From the NCBI RefSeq assembly GCF_019599145.1, contig NZ_CP080647.1:3286001-3350000 (forward strand): a stretch of DNA of 64,000 nt. The letters run 5' to 3'. Made by a program: the position numbers and the translations under genes. The DNA is from Streptomyces akebiae. Its GTDB lineage: Bacteria; Actinomycetota; Actinomycetes; Streptomycetales; Streptomycetaceae. Position 1 is the stretch's first letter, and every line of letters begins with the position of its first letter. The notes under the pieces were generated by a model. It was not told where the DNA came from. It saw nothing but the letters and a program-made list of their open reading frames with translations, and did no database searches. Shown piece by piece: positions 1 to 8,164 of this stretch.

Positions 1-575
1 GCTTTCGTGAGGTGCCCGTCGTCCCGAGGCCCGCGGAGGACCTGGACGAGACACCGGGCCCGGAGGTCGTCGTCGCCTGCACCTCGCCGTCGAGTGTGAA
101 GCTGGCCGCCGAACGGGGGCTGTCGATGCTCCTCGGCATGCACGTCGGGGACGAGGAGAAGGCCGAGATGGTCGCGCTGTGGCGCACCTGCGCCCGGGCG
201 GCGGGCCGTTCGCCGGAGGAGATCTCCGGCGCGGCCCATGTCTCGGCCGGCGTCTGCCAGATCGCGGACCGGCGCACCGACGCCGTGGAGTCGCTCACCA
301 AGGCGATGCCGGGCTGGCTGAAGCAGGGCCTCGACGCGCATGTGACCGTCGACGGCCGCGCTCGCGCCATGCGCGACCCGCTGGCCTACACCGAACTCCT
401 CTGCGGGCTGCACCCGGTGGGCACCCCGCGGCTGTGCGCCGACCGGCTCGCGGCGACCAGCGAACGGACGGGCATCTCCCGCTTCGCCCTGCTCGTCGAG
501 GGCTCCGGCGATCTGGCCGCGACGGAGGAGAACGTACGGCGACTCGGTGCCGAGGTGCTGCCTCACCTCGGCTGA
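1..575 (+). CDS. LLM-class (F420-type) oxidoreductase, 3' part
   Basis: The frame is open from the window edge (positions 3-575), so the gene starts outside; about 190 residues are visible. The C-terminal half resembles luciferase-like monooxygenases of the F420-dependent class: a segment on ageing of the barrel (VVVACTSPSSVKLAAERG), a helix-rich insert, and a closing stretch with GTPRLCADRLAATSERTG followed by FALLVEGSGD and an ENVRRLGAEVLPHL tail, which is typical of these enzymes. The family uses reduced F420 or flavin to oxidise or reduce small organic substrates in the cytosol; the substrate cannot be told. A GTG at 12 is in frame but internal. A hairpin follows its stop codon. Confidence 0.75.
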   Translation, partial: FREVPVVPRPAEDLDETPGPEVVVACTSPSSVKLAAERGLSMLLGMHVGDEEKAEMVALWRTCARAAGRSPEEISGAAHVSAGVCQIADRRTDAVESLTKAMPGWLKQGLDAHVTVDGRARAMRDPLAYTELLCGLHPVGTPRLCADRLAATSERTGISRFALLVEGSGDLAATEENVRRLGAEVLPHLG

Positions 576-587
576 GCCACTGCGGGG

Positions 588-638
588 AGCTTGCCGCCCC
601 GGTTACCGATGCACCTCCCGCGATGGGAGCGGCAAGCT
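588..638. terminator. Hairpin between convergent genes
   Basis: A perfect 10-bp stem (588-597 with 629-638) encloses a second stem, CTCCC/GGGAG, in the loop. It lies between the stop of the oxidoreductase gene (plus) and the stop of the small minus-strand gene at 655, so it could end transcription from both sides. There is no T-tract, which is usual in Streptomyces. Confidence 0.55.
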
Positions 639-654
639 GTGGCGCGTCATGCCC

Positions 655-1047
655 TCAGCAGTCCCGGAGTTCCGGGGACTGGTTGAGGAGTTGACCGCGG
701 ATCGAGGTGAAGCGGGCCAGCCTGTCGTCCACGGACGGGTCCAGCGGGAACACCGCCACCCGGTGGCAGTTCTGGAAGGCGAGCCGTACACCGAAGTGCC
801 GCTGAAGCGCGCCGCGAATCGCGTCACTGGCGAGCGCGCGCAGCAGCTGCCCGCGCGCCTGCTCGTCCGGCGGGGGCGTCTGGTTGTCGGCGAACTCTCC
901 GCCGTCGACCTTCAGCTGGGCCACCAGAGAGCTGATCATCTCCCACGCGTAAGGCAGGGAGGTCCGGACGCAGTCGACGAAGGCGGCTTCGTCGACCTCG
1001 CCTCGCTCGGCCTGTTCGAGTAGGGCCGGTGAGACGTCGAGCGACAT
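655..1047 (-). CDS. Conserved small actinobacterial protein
   Basis: A 130-residue soluble protein with no signal peptide and no membrane segment. I do not recognise a named domain. The sequence begins MSLDVSPALLEQAERGEVDEAAF and is acidic in its first half; it ends with an alpha/beta part around FGVRLAFQNCHRVAVFPLDPSVDDRLARF. A start at 1047 is chosen because GAGAGGAGAA lies just before it; the frame extends 23 codons upstream but without a ribosome site. It stands alone, convergent with the oxidoreductase gene and divergent from nucS. Such single-copy cytosolic proteins next to nucS recur in Streptomyces as I recall, which suggests a housekeeping role, but no function can be given. Confidence 0.8.
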   Translation of the reverse strand: MSLDVSPALLEQAERGEVDEAAFVDCVRTSLPYAWEMISSLVAQLKVDGGEFADNQTPPPDEQARGQLLRALASDAIRGALQRHFGVRLAFQNCHRVAVFPLDPSVDDRLARFTSIRGQLLNQSPELRDC

Positions 1048-1441
1048 GGGTTCTCCTCTCGCACCCCCGCAACAACAGGGGTTGACGGACAGGGGCGGAG
1101 ATCGGTCGGCGAACACGCAGAGTGCACGCTCCGCGACCTCCAGTTTCTACGGTAAGCAACCGAAGGTGACCGCACCAGGAGATTGCGCGCACCGACAGGG
1201 CGTGTGACGCACACAATCAGCCAATGCCGAACAGGAGTTGACAGCGGCACATGCCGGGGGACGCCGAAGGTCCACATGAGGGGCGGGAGGACGTGACGGA
1301 GGGCGACAGTGGCCGGGCTGAAGCGACGGATTCGTCGAACGCCGTCCGGCGGGGTGCGAGGGCACAGGAGCGGAGTCCTGCGACGGCCGTTCCGGCAGCC
1401 GAATCGCGCGCACCCGTCGGCGTCGAGTAGCGTTGCCGACC
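1048..1441. other. Divergent intergenic region upstream of nucS
   Basis: About 390 bases without a convincing gene; the open frames here lack ribosome sites and normal codon use. It must hold the promoters of the minus-strand gene ending at 655 and of nucS. A TTGACA hexamer at 1238-1243 is visible but no good -10 follows at 16-19 bases. A TAGCGT hexamer at 1428-1433 sits so close to the nucS ATG that a leaderless or very short leader transcript is possible. Confidence 0.4.
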
Positions 1442-2113
1442 ATGCGTCTCGTCATTGCCCGCTGCTCCGTCGACTACGCGGGCCGGCTCACCGCCCATCT
1501 TCCCTCGGCCCCTCGCCTGATCCTGGTGAAGGCTGACGGCAGCGTCTCGATCCACGCGGACGACCGGGCCTACAAGCCCCTCAACTGGATGTCGCCGCCC
1601 TGCACGCTGAAGGAGGGCTCCGGGGACGAGGAGGGCGTCTGGACCGTCGTCAACAAGGCGGGCGAGAAGCTCATCATCACGATGGAGGAGGTCCTCCACG
1701 ACTCCTCGCACGAGCTGGGCGTCGACCCCGGGCTGATCAAGGACGGCGTCGAGGCGCATCTGCAGGAACTCCTCGCCGACCGTATCGAGACCCTGGGCGA
1801 GGGCTACACCCTCATCCGTCGCGAGTACATGACCGCCATCGGCCCTGTCGACATCCTGTGCCGGGACGCCGACGGCGCGACCGTCGCGGTGGAGATCAAG
1901 CGGCGGGGTGAGATCGACGGCGTCGAGCAACTCACGCGGTACCTGGAGCTGTTGAACCGCGACCCCCATCTCGCGCCGGTCCGCGGCATCTTCGCCGCCC
2001 AGGAGATCAAGCCCCAGGCCCGAGTCCTCGCCACCGACCGCGGCATCGGCTGCGCGGTCCTCGACTACGACGCCCTGCGCGGCATCGAAGACGACAAGCT
2101 GCGCCTGTTCTGA
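1442..2113 (+). CDS. nucS: Mismatch-specific endonuclease NucS/EndoMS
   Basis: A 223-residue protein that matches bacterial NucS (EndoMS) over its whole length. The N-terminal domain (1-105) is the DNA-binding/dimerisation part; the C-terminal domain carries a RecB-like nuclease core with D137 (GPVDILC), E151 and K153 ([10 protein letters not shown]), the acidic-acidic-lysine set that binds metal, followed by [11 protein letters not shown]. In actinobacteria, which lack MutS/MutL, NucS cuts both strands at G-T, G-G and T-T mismatches and lowers mutation and homeologous recombination. The last residues DDKLRLF resemble the sliding-clamp binding motif reported at the C terminus of corynebacterial EndoMS. 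Start ATG at 1442 ([12 protein letters not shown]) fits the family; the ATG nine bases upstream has no support. Confidence 0.95.
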   Translation: MRLVIARCSVDYAGRLTAHLPSAPRLILVKADGSVSIHADDRAYKPLNWMSPPCTLKEGSGDEEGVWTVVNKAGEKLIITMEEVLHDSSHELGVDPGLIKDGVEAHLQELLADRIETLGEGYTLIRREYMTAIGPVDILCRDADGATVAVEIKRRGEIDGVEQLTRYLELLNRDPHLAPVRGIFAAQEIKPQARVLATDRGIGCAVLDYDALRGIEDDKLRLF

Positions 2114-2211
2114 AGCGGTCGCCACCGCTGCCGTAGGCCCGCGGGGCCGGTGGACGCACTGCCGCGCGAGCGGAGTTGCACGGGCCTGCGCGCACTCGAA
2201 GCCGGGGGTGG

Positions 2212-2832
2212 CTAGCCCCCGGCGTACCGGCGCGCCGACTCGTTCTGCTGGGCCATGCGCCTCAGCGCCAGCAGCGCGGGTTCCAGGAGGACGGTCAGCA
2301 GCAGGGCGCGTTCGGCGGCCTCCAACGGGTCCTCTATCCCGTCCAGTTGGTCGAGGTCGAGGGTCGCGGTGTGCTCCGCGAGGCGGGCGTACGGCAGCAG
2401 CGCCTGCCAGTCGAGCGGGGCGCCCAGCGTGCGCAGCGTGGCCAGGGTCTCGGCCAGGACCGCGCGGGCGGGTGCCGACTCGTGCACGTGCCAGCCCAGT
2501 TCCTCGACGAGGGCGTCGACCTTCGCCGCCTCCGACGGGGCCTCGCCGGTTTCCTCGCCGAGCCGGATGGCCCCCAGGGCGAGGCCCAGCTGTAGATGGG
2601 TGTCTCCGGCGTGCTCCGCCAAGGCACCCAGGAGCTCCCGGGTGGTACTGACGGACAGCCCCCGGACGCCGATCAACGCGCGGATCAGTCGGAGCCTGCG
2701 CACATGACTCTCGTCGTACTCGGCCTGCGTCGCCGAGATCTGCCGCCCGGCCGGGAGCAACCCCTCGCGCAGGTAGTACTTGATCGTCGCGACGGAGACA
2801 CCACTGCGGCGGCTCAGCTCGGAGATACGCAT
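2212..2832 (-). CDS. MerR-family transcriptional regulator
   Basis: A 206-residue regulator. Residues 1-70 form the MerR winged helix (MRISELSRRSGVSVATIKYY, then LREGLLP and a YDESHVRRLRLIRAL segment); the rest is an all-helical effector domain without the Cys cluster of metal sensors, so a metal ligand is unlikely. It is divergent from the monooxygenase-fold gene at 2923 over a palindrome that overlaps both promoters, so it very probably controls itself and that gene. Its stop faces nucS, 98 bases away. The ligand is unknown. Confidence 0.9.
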   Translation of the reverse strand: MRISELSRRSGVSVATIKYYLREGLLPAGRQISATQAEYDESHVRRLRLIRALIGVRGLSVSTTRELLGALAEHAGDTHLQLGLALGAIRLGEETGEAPSEAAKVDALVEELGWHVHESAPARAVLAETLATLRTLGAPLDWQALLPYARLAEHTATLDLDQLDGIEDPLEAAERALLLTVLLEPALLALRRMAQQNESARRYAGG

Positions 2833-2853
2833 CGGTCGCCCTCCGCACTAGAA

Positions 2854-2898
2854 GTTGGATACCTTCACTGTCTAACATAGATAGTGAAGGTATCCAAC
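2854..2898. promoter_or_regulatory. MerR operator with overlapping divergent promoters
   Basis: A perfect inverted repeat with 16-bp arms (2854-2869 GTTGGATACCTTCACT and 2883-2898) separated by 13 bases. It contains two mirror-image promoters: on the plus strand TTGGAT (2855-2860), 17 bases, TAGATA (2878-2883); on the minus strand TTGGAT (2897-2892), 17 bases, TAGACA (2874-2869). Predicted starts lie about 30 bases from each gene's ATG. A regulator dimer bound here would cover both promoters. The 17-bp spacers differ from the 19-20 bp of classical MerR-activated promoters, which points to simple repression. Confidence 0.75.
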
Positions 2899-2922
2899 AT
2901 CCCCTCGGAGAGGGCCACAGTC

Positions 2923-3324
2923 ATGCCCACCCTGCCCTGGACCACGGTCAACACCCCCGCACCGGACACCGAGGCGTTCGTCATGGCCTCGCGGTTCGAG
3001 GTCCGCTCGTTCAAGGACGTACCGCGCTTCTTCCTGCGATCCCTGTCCGCGTGGAAGCAGGTCTCGGGCGCGCCCGGGGCCTACGGCGCCTCGCTGATCG
3101 CCGAACCCCTGAAGCGCACGTTCTGGACCCTGTCGGCGTGGGAGGACAAGGACGCGCTGTACACGTACGCGAGGACCGAACCGCACCGGTCGATCATGAC
3201 CGGGCTGCGGCCCGTGATGAAGGACTCGGTCTTCACCTTCTGGCAGACCCCGTCGGCCGACCTGCCCATCGCCTGGCCGGACGCCCGACGCCGCCTGGCC
3301 GAGCAGGCACGGAACGGTTCCTGA
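2923..3324 (+). CDS. Small monooxygenase-fold (dimeric alpha/beta barrel) protein
   Basis: A 133-residue cytosolic protein. The pattern RSFKDVPRFFLRSLSAWKQ, then a strand FWTLSAWEDKDALYTYARTEPH and the helix following it, is that of the ferredoxin-like ABM/DUF3291 fold found in small monooxygenases and haem-degrading or quinone-forming enzymes. No catalytic residue set is certain. Start at 2923 (MPTLPW) is preferred because GGAGAGG lies upstream; the frame's earlier ATG lies inside the operator. It is the likely target of the divergent MerR regulator, so it may detoxify or modify the inducing compound; this is inference. Confidence 0.75.
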   Translation: MPTLPWTTVNTPAPDTEAFVMASRFEVRSFKDVPRFFLRSLSAWKQVSGAPGAYGASLIAEPLKRTFWTLSAWEDKDALYTYARTEPHRSIMTGLRPVMKDSVFTFWQTPSADLPIAWPDARRRLAEQARNGS

Positions 3325-3466
3325 TCCCCGACGGCCAAGGACTGCGCCGGGGAGAGGCCCCACCAGGACGTCGCCCGAAGAGAACACGCTCGACCACCTC
3401 GGCGCCGCCCGACGGTTCTCGGCGACGGTCTGTGCGCGCTCGGCCCCCGCCCATCCAGCACCTCCT

Positions 3467-3503
3467 CGTCTCCCGCGAGAACGTCTCGTGCACGCGGGAG
3501 ACG
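3467..3503. terminator. Bidirectional hairpin terminator
   Basis: A perfect 11-bp stem, CGTCTCCCGCG at 3467-3477 with its complement at 3493-3503, and a 15-base loop. It lies between the convergent stops of the monooxygenase-fold gene (3324) and the ATPase gene (3520). Confidence 0.65.
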
Positions 3504-3519
3504 ACCGAACCCGTCGCCG

Positions 3520-6147
3520 TCAGGCCACGGTGTCGGCCGGAGGCTCGGGCACGGTAGCCGAGGCGCTCGTCGCCGTGGGGGCGGTGGCGGTGTCGGTGGT
3601 TCCGGGGGGCGGCGGGTCGCCCGTCGGGTCGTCGGTCGGGTCGTCCGTGGGATCGTCGGTCGGGTCGTCCGTGGGGTCGTCCGTCGGGTCGTCCGTGGGA
3701 TCGCCGGTCGGGTCGTCCGTGGGGTCCGTCGTCGGGTCGTCGGACGGCGTCGGCTTCGGGGAGGTCTTCGTCGGGGACGGTGTCGGCTTGCCCGACGGCC
3801 CCTTCGTACCGCTCGGGTCGTCCGAGGGCCCCGCCGTGTCCGAGGGGGTGGGATCGTCCGACGTGCCGTAGGTGCCGTCAGGTCCCGGGTCCGTCGGTTC
3901 GGGCAGGGTGCCCGGGGTGTCGTTCTCGTCGCCCGCCTTGGGACGGTCCGCGACGAGACCCCCGTCGCCGGTGCCCTCGCTGGCGGACGGGTTGACGCCG
4001 ACCTTCTCGGCGGGGGTGTCGCCGTTGCGGTCGGAGGTCGCCCCGAGGGTCACGACGGTGCCCAGGACGGCCGCGAGGAGCGCACCCGCACCCGCCGCGA
4101 CGAGGTTGCGCCGGGCGCCGCCGACCAGGGTCTTGAGACCGCTCAGCCTGTGCGCGGGCGACCTGGAGCCGGCCCGCTGGGTGACGAGCGTGCTGTCACC
4201 GGCCGCCGGCGTCGGGAAGGCTCCGCCGTTCCCGGCCACGCCCGTTCCCCACGCCCCCGAGCCGGTCGGCGTCCCGAAACCGGCCCCGCCGAGGCCCGTG
4301 GCCCCGAGACCGGCCCCGGCCAGTCCCCCCGACGGGTACGTGGACGGCACACCTCCGGGCGGTGAGGCCGACTCCTCGTGCCGGGCGTCCGGCACCTCCT
4401 CCCCCGCCGCCGTGCGCCCGCCGGGCGGTGTCGCCCCGGAGCGGTCGGTGACCAGGGCGAGAGCCCGGCGTCCGGCGACGGTGCCGCGCTTGTCGGCGAG
4501 GACGTTGCGCAGCCCGATGGAGGCCTCCAGCTCCGCCCGGGCCCGCTCCAACTGCCCGGAGCAGAGCGCGAGGACGCCCAGCTCGTGGTGGAAGTAGGCC
4601 TCTTCGCCGGTGTCACCGACGAGATCGGCCGCCTCGGCACCGGCCCGGAGCGCCCGCTCCCAGGCGTTCCAGCGCAGCCCGGCGGCGAACGCGGGCGCCG
4701 CCTGCCGGGCCAGCACCACGGCGGCGCTCTCCTCGTCCTCGCCGGGCGGGGTCGTCACGGGCACGAGCGCGGTGAGGGCGGCCAGGACGGCGTCCGCCTC
4801 GGCCGAGACCCGCTCCGGGGTCACCGAAGGGTGCCCCGCCCACCAGGCGTAGTGCTGGGCGGTGGTGCGGGCGCGTGTCTCCGTGTCATCGGCGTACCCG
4901 GCGGCCTCCAGCTGCGTCCGCACCCCGGCCGCGAGCCGATAGCGGGCACCGACAGGTGTCACCAGGGCGCAGCCGACCAGCTCGCCGAGGGCGGCGTCGG
5001 CGTGGGTGTCGCCCACCAGGGCGGGCAGGTGCGCCTGGTGCGGGATCTCCCCGCCAAGCGCGACGGCGAACCTGAGGGTCTCGTGGGCCGAGGCGCTCAG
5101 CCGGGAGGCGAGCAACGCGGCGGGCGCGGCCGCTTCGGCGAGCGACGGCAGGGGAACGTCGTGCCCGTCCGGGACGGCGTCGAAGGGCGCGTCGACGGGC
5201 GGTGCCTCCTGGAAGACCCCGAACTCGTCGACGGCGTCCGCACCGGCCCGCTGCCGGTCCCGCTGCCTGAGCAGTGCCCCGGCCTGGGTGAAGCGCAGCG
5301 GCAGTCCCTCGGACTCGAACCAGAGGTCACCGGCCCAGTTCGACTCGTCCTCGGTGAGCGTCCGCCCGACGGCGCGCTCCAGGAGCTGCTCGCTGCCGGC
5401 CCGGTCGAAGCCGCCGAGGACGATCTCCTCCAGGGGCGCGTCGGCGGACGGCAGGGGGGTGTCGGGGGTGGTGCCGATCAGGAAGGCGCACTCGGGGGTG
5501 GCGTCGAGCAGTTCGTCGAGCGCGATCCCGCCGAACTCCAGGTCGTCCAGGACGACCACCGCGCCGATGTCCCGCACGATGTCGAGGATCTGCTGCCGGG
5601 CGGGCCGGAACAACGGTGTGCTGTACACGGCTGCGAACAGTTCGTACAGCAGGTCGTCGACCGTGCGCCGGAAACCGCTCAGCCGGACGACGCCGTCGGG
5701 GGCCAGATCCGCACAGTCCTCGGCGACCGCGTCGAGGAGCGTGGTGCGACCGGAGCCGGGGGCTCCGGTCAGGCGCACGGAGCGGCCGCGCGCGAGCAGC
5801 CGTACGAGACGGGCTCTCTCCTCGTCGCGCTGGAGCAGGGGCAGTCGGGGCAGCGAGGGACCCGGGGGCACCGGCGGCCGGGCGGCGCGGTCGAGGACGG
5901 CGCGCTCGGCGGGCGTGTGCTTCACGGGCTGACCAGGCAGTTCGCCCGGTGGGCAGTTCTCTATCTCGCTGCCGTCGACGGGGTTGACGGTGAGCAGGAA
6001 GTCGCCCGAGACGAGCTGGACGGTGCGGGCGAGCGCCGGGGCGTGCCGGTCGAAATCCTGCGTCAGCGCGTCCCGTGGTGGACGCTTGCTCTGCGCCTGT
6101 CCGTCGTCATGGCCGTACTCTTCGGGTCCCCGGTTGTTCGGGTCCAT
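3520..6147 (-). CDS. STAND-like ATPase with membrane anchor and PTDD repeat tail
   Basis: An 875-residue protein. After a polar N terminus, residues 128-136 form a P-loop (GAPGSGRTT), with a Walker B strand about 70 residues later (AVVVLDDLEF) and a winged-helix/TPR-like helical region, an NB-ARC/AfsR-type layout without the N-terminal DNA-binding domain. Residues about 681-703 (NLVAAGAGALLAAVLGTVVTLG) form one membrane segment, and the last 170 residues are a Pro/Asp/Thr-rich tail with a run of DDPT repeats, likely outside the cell. This suggests a signalling ATPase that spans the membrane with its sensor tail in the wall; the signal is unknown. Start at 6147 (MDPNNRGPEEYG) is chosen over an upstream in-frame start because it has AGGA before it. 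A STAS gene lies upstream on the same strand. Confidence 0.75.
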   Translation of the reverse strand: MDPNNRGPEEYGHDDGQAQSKRPPRDALTQDFDRHAPALARTVQLVSGDFLLTVNPVDGSEIENCPPGELPGQPVKHTPAERAVLDRAARPPVPPGPSLPRLPLLQRDEERARLVRLLARGRSVRLTGAPGSGRTTLLDAVAEDCADLAPDGVVRLSGFRRTVDDLLYELFAAVYSTPLFRPARQQILDIVRDIGAVVVLDDLEFGGIALDELLDATPECAFLIGTTPDTPLPSADAPLEEIVLGGFDRAGSEQLLERAVGRTLTEDESNWAGDLWFESEGLPLRFTQAGALLRQRDRQRAGADAVDEFGVFQEAPPVDAPFDAVPDGHDVPLPSLAEAAAPAALLASRLSASAHETLRFAVALGGEIPHQAHLPALVGDTHADAALGELVGCALVTPVGARYRLAAGVRTQLEAAGYADDTETRARTTAQHYAWWAGHPSVTPERVSAEADAVLAALTALVPVTTPPGEDEESAAVVLARQAAPAFAAGLRWNAWERALRAGAEAADLVGDTGEEAYFHHELGVLALCSGQLERARAELEASIGLRNVLADKRGTVAGRRALALVTDRSGATPPGGRTAAGEEVPDARHEESASPPGGVPSTYPSGGLAGAGLGATGLGGAGFGTPTGSGAWGTGVAGNGGAFPTPAAGDSTLVTQRAGSRSPAHRLSGLKTLVGGARRNLVAAGAGALLAAVLGTVVTLGATSDRNGDTPAEKVGVNPSASEGTGDGGLVADRPKAGDENDTPGTLPEPTDPGPDGTYGTSDDPTPSDTAGPSDDPSGTKGPSGKPTPSPTKTSPKPTPSDDPTTDPTDDPTGDPTDDPTDDPTDDPTDDPTDDPTDDPTGDPPPPGTTDTATAPTATSASATVPEPPADTVA
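3610..3735. repeat. In-frame GTCGTC-GGTCGG tandem repeat (DDPT repeats)
   Basis: Imperfect 12-base units coding Thr-Asp-Asp-Pro repeats in the tail of the minus-strand ATPase. Unit number is likely to vary between strains by slippage. Confidence 0.75.
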
Positions 6148-6491
6148 CGGTCCTAGCCCCCCAAAAGCGTCTCGTGTGCTGGAGCCCCTCCCGGCCGTGT
6201 CGCACACCGCGCTGTCGCTTCTGGTCCGGAACCCGCTCGAGGGTAGCTGGCAGCGGGCAGCCGAACCCTAAACCTTCGCACAGTATCTCCGACAGTCCGG
6301 GGTCCCGCGCCGTCCGAGACATCACAGTCTCGTGAGGATTGCGAGCGTGGTGCGTTTCGCCCTCATGGTCCGCACTGGTCCCCTGGGCCTCATGTCCCCC
6401 ATGACGACCGGAGGGGTCATGCCGACCGGAGGGTCGTGCCGACCGGGTGTCCCGCACACACCGAGCCATACGTACGAGCCCGCACACGCGT
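6148..6491. other. Intergenic region upstream of the ATPase gene
   Basis: About 340 bases between the STAS stop and the ATPase start. Nothing codes convincingly. Short direct repeats of GACCGGAGGGTC type occur at about 6404-6440; they could be an operator for a regulator of the ATPase gene, but no family is recognised. Confidence 0.35.
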
Positions 6492-6815
6492 TCACACGCG
6501 GGGCAACGACTCCAGACCGATTCCGCCCTCGATCGCGAGGATGCGGTGCAGCCGGGTGGCCACGAGCAGCCGCTGCATCTGCGGTGGCACATCGCGCAGC
6601 ACGAGCCGCCGTCCGCACCGTCCCGCCCGCCGGTGGGCTCCCATGATCACCCCGAGTCCGGTGGCGTCCCAGGAGTCCAGCTCTGACAGGTCGAGCACCA
6701 GGTCGCCGGCTCCGTCGTCGACGGCCGAGTGCAGGACCGTACGGGCGTCCGCCGCGCTGCGTACGTCGAGGCGGCCCCCGACGACCAGCTCGGCGTGGTC
6801 GCCCCTGATGTACAT
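6492..6815 (-). CDS. STAS-domain anti-sigma factor antagonist
   Basis: A 107-residue single STAS domain: MYIRGDHAELVVGGRLDVRSA, then DLVLDLSELDSWDATGLGVIMGAHRRA and a C-terminal helix. Proteins of this class (SpoIIAA/BldG/RsbV) bind an anti-sigma kinase and are switched by phosphorylation at a Ser or Thr in the DSSG-like loop; here that loop reads DATG, so Thr would be the acceptor. Start at 6815 is preferred over the longer frame because GGGGAGC lies before it. No anti-sigma kinase is next to it. The RsbU/RsbW-type protein at 58-61 kb is a possible but unproven partner. Confidence 0.85.
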   Translation of the reverse strand: MYIRGDHAELVVGGRLDVRSAADARTVLHSAVDDGAGDLVLDLSELDSWDATGLGVIMGAHRRAGRCGRRLVLRDVPPQMQRLLVATRLHRILAIEGGIGLESLPRV

Positions 6816-7013
6816 AAGCGCTCCCCGTGAGTGCGTCTCGTACTCCGTGATGTGGGTGATGCAACGTCTGACGGTGTTTGACACCACCAGGTTGCCGTCT
6901 GTGAGCGAACCGATACCGAATTCACCTCAAGGGGTGAGGCCGGAGAGGCTCATGCGTTCACATGCCTGGGAGGGGCCGCCCATGACGCGGGGCCGGGTGT
7001 CAGCCGGTCCGCG

Positions 7014-7862
7014 TCAGTAGGTGTAGAAGCCCTGCCCGCTCTTGCGTCCGATGTCACCGGCGTCCACCATCCGGCGCATCAGCTCCGGAGGGGCGAACTT
7101 CTCGTCCTGGGACTCGGTGTAGATGTTGCTGGTGGCGTGCAGCAGGATGTCGACGCCCGTCAGGTCCGCCGTGGCCAGCGGTCCCATCGCGTGGCCGAAG
7201 CCCAGCTTGCAGGCGAGGTCGATGTCCTCGGCGGTGGCGACGCCCGACTCGTACAGCTTCGCGGCCTCGACGACGAGGGCGGAGATGAGACGGGTCGTCA
7301 CGAAGCCGGCGACATCCCGGTTGACGACGATGCAGGTCTTGCCGACCGACTCGGCGAACTCCCGTGCGGCGGCGAGCGTCTCGTCGCTCGTCTTGTAGCC
7401 GCGCACCAGTTCGCAGAGCTGCATCATCGGCACCGGAGAGAAGAAGTGGACGCCGACGACCCGCTCGGGCCGTTCGGTCGCCGCCGCGATCTTGGTGATC
7501 GGGATGGCGGAGGTGTTCGAGGCGAGCACGGTGTCCTCGCGGACGACCTTGTCGAGCGCCCGGAAGATCTCGTGCTTCACCTCCAGCTTCTCGAAGACGG
7601 CCTCGACGACGATGTCCGCGTCGGCCGCCGCGTCGAGGTCGGTGGTGGCGGTGATCCGCCCCAGCGCCGCCTCGGCGTCCCCGGCCGCCAACTTCCCCTT
7701 GCTCACGAACTTGTCGTACGACGCCGTGATGCCGCCGATGCCACGGTTGAGCGCCTCGTCGGTGACGTCGCGCAGGACGACGTCCCAGCCCGCCTGCGCG
7801 GACACCTGGGCGATCCCGGACCCCATGAGTCCGGCTCCGATCACGGCGAGCTTCCGTGCCAC
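7014..7862 (-). CDS. 3-hydroxybutyryl-CoA dehydrogenase
   Basis: 282 residues, the normal length of short 3-hydroxyacyl-CoA dehydrogenases (HbdA/PaaH type). The N-terminal Rossmann domain has GAGLMGSG at 9-16; the catalytic His-Glu region is visible in VVGVHFFSPVPMMQLCELV; the C-terminal helical domain ends GFYTY, as in the family. It oxidises or reduces (S)-3-hydroxybutyryl-CoA with NAD(P) in the cytosol, feeding butyryl-CoA or fatty acid metabolism. It is a single transcription unit with no partner thiolase or crotonase here. Confidence 0.92.
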   Translation of the reverse strand: MARKLAVIGAGLMGSGIAQVSAQAGWDVVLRDVTDEALNRGIGGITASYDKFVSKGKLAAGDAEAALGRITATTDLDAAADADIVVEAVFEKLEVKHEIFRALDKVVREDTVLASNTSAIPITKIAAATERPERVVGVHFFSPVPMMQLCELVRGYKTSDETLAAAREFAESVGKTCIVVNRDVAGFVTTRLISALVVEAAKLYESGVATAEDIDLACKLGFGHAMGPLATADLTGVDILLHATSNIYTESQDEKFAPPELMRRMVDAGDIGRKSGQGFYTY

Positions 7863-7991
7863 TGTGCGACTCCCCTGGTACGCGCTGTCGATGACTGACC
7901 TCTCGGCCGGACACTAGCGCTCGTGAGGGGCCGTGTGACCGCTTAGTAACGCGAGTCACGTCTCAATGGACGGACATCACACCGGCAGCAC

Positions 7992-8154
7992 TCACTCGAA
8001 GGGTCGTACGGCGTAGTTGAGCGCCTCCTCGCTCAACAAGCCCTCCATTCCACCGAGGAGAAGAGTCACTTCTCGGCACGGTTCGTCCGGATTGCGCCGG
8101 GCGGGCTTCCCGCGCACCATGACGGCCGTCACCGTCCGGTGCGCCCGGTTCATC
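7992..8154 (-). CDS. Doubtful small ORF
   Basis: A 53-residue frame (MNRAHRTVTAVMVRGKP to LLSEEALNYAVRPFE). The C-terminal part looks protein-like, but no ribosome site precedes the ATG at 8154 and codon bias is only moderate. It could be a remnant or the end of a longer frameshifted gene. Confidence 0.25.
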
Positions 8155-8164
8155 TGACCGGTGC

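Noticed and set aside
1217..2878. 553-codon minus-strand frame
   Set aside because: It is the mirror of nucS and part of the MerR frame; composition is Arg/Gly/Ala-rich and it has no ribosome site. NucS on the other strand is unmistakable.
3610..3735. CRISPR or regulatory repeat
   Set aside because: The repeats are in frame within the ATPase gene and encode DDPT units.
4378..6156. 592-codon plus-strand frame
   Set aside because: Mirror of the STAND-like ATPase; no domain or start signal.
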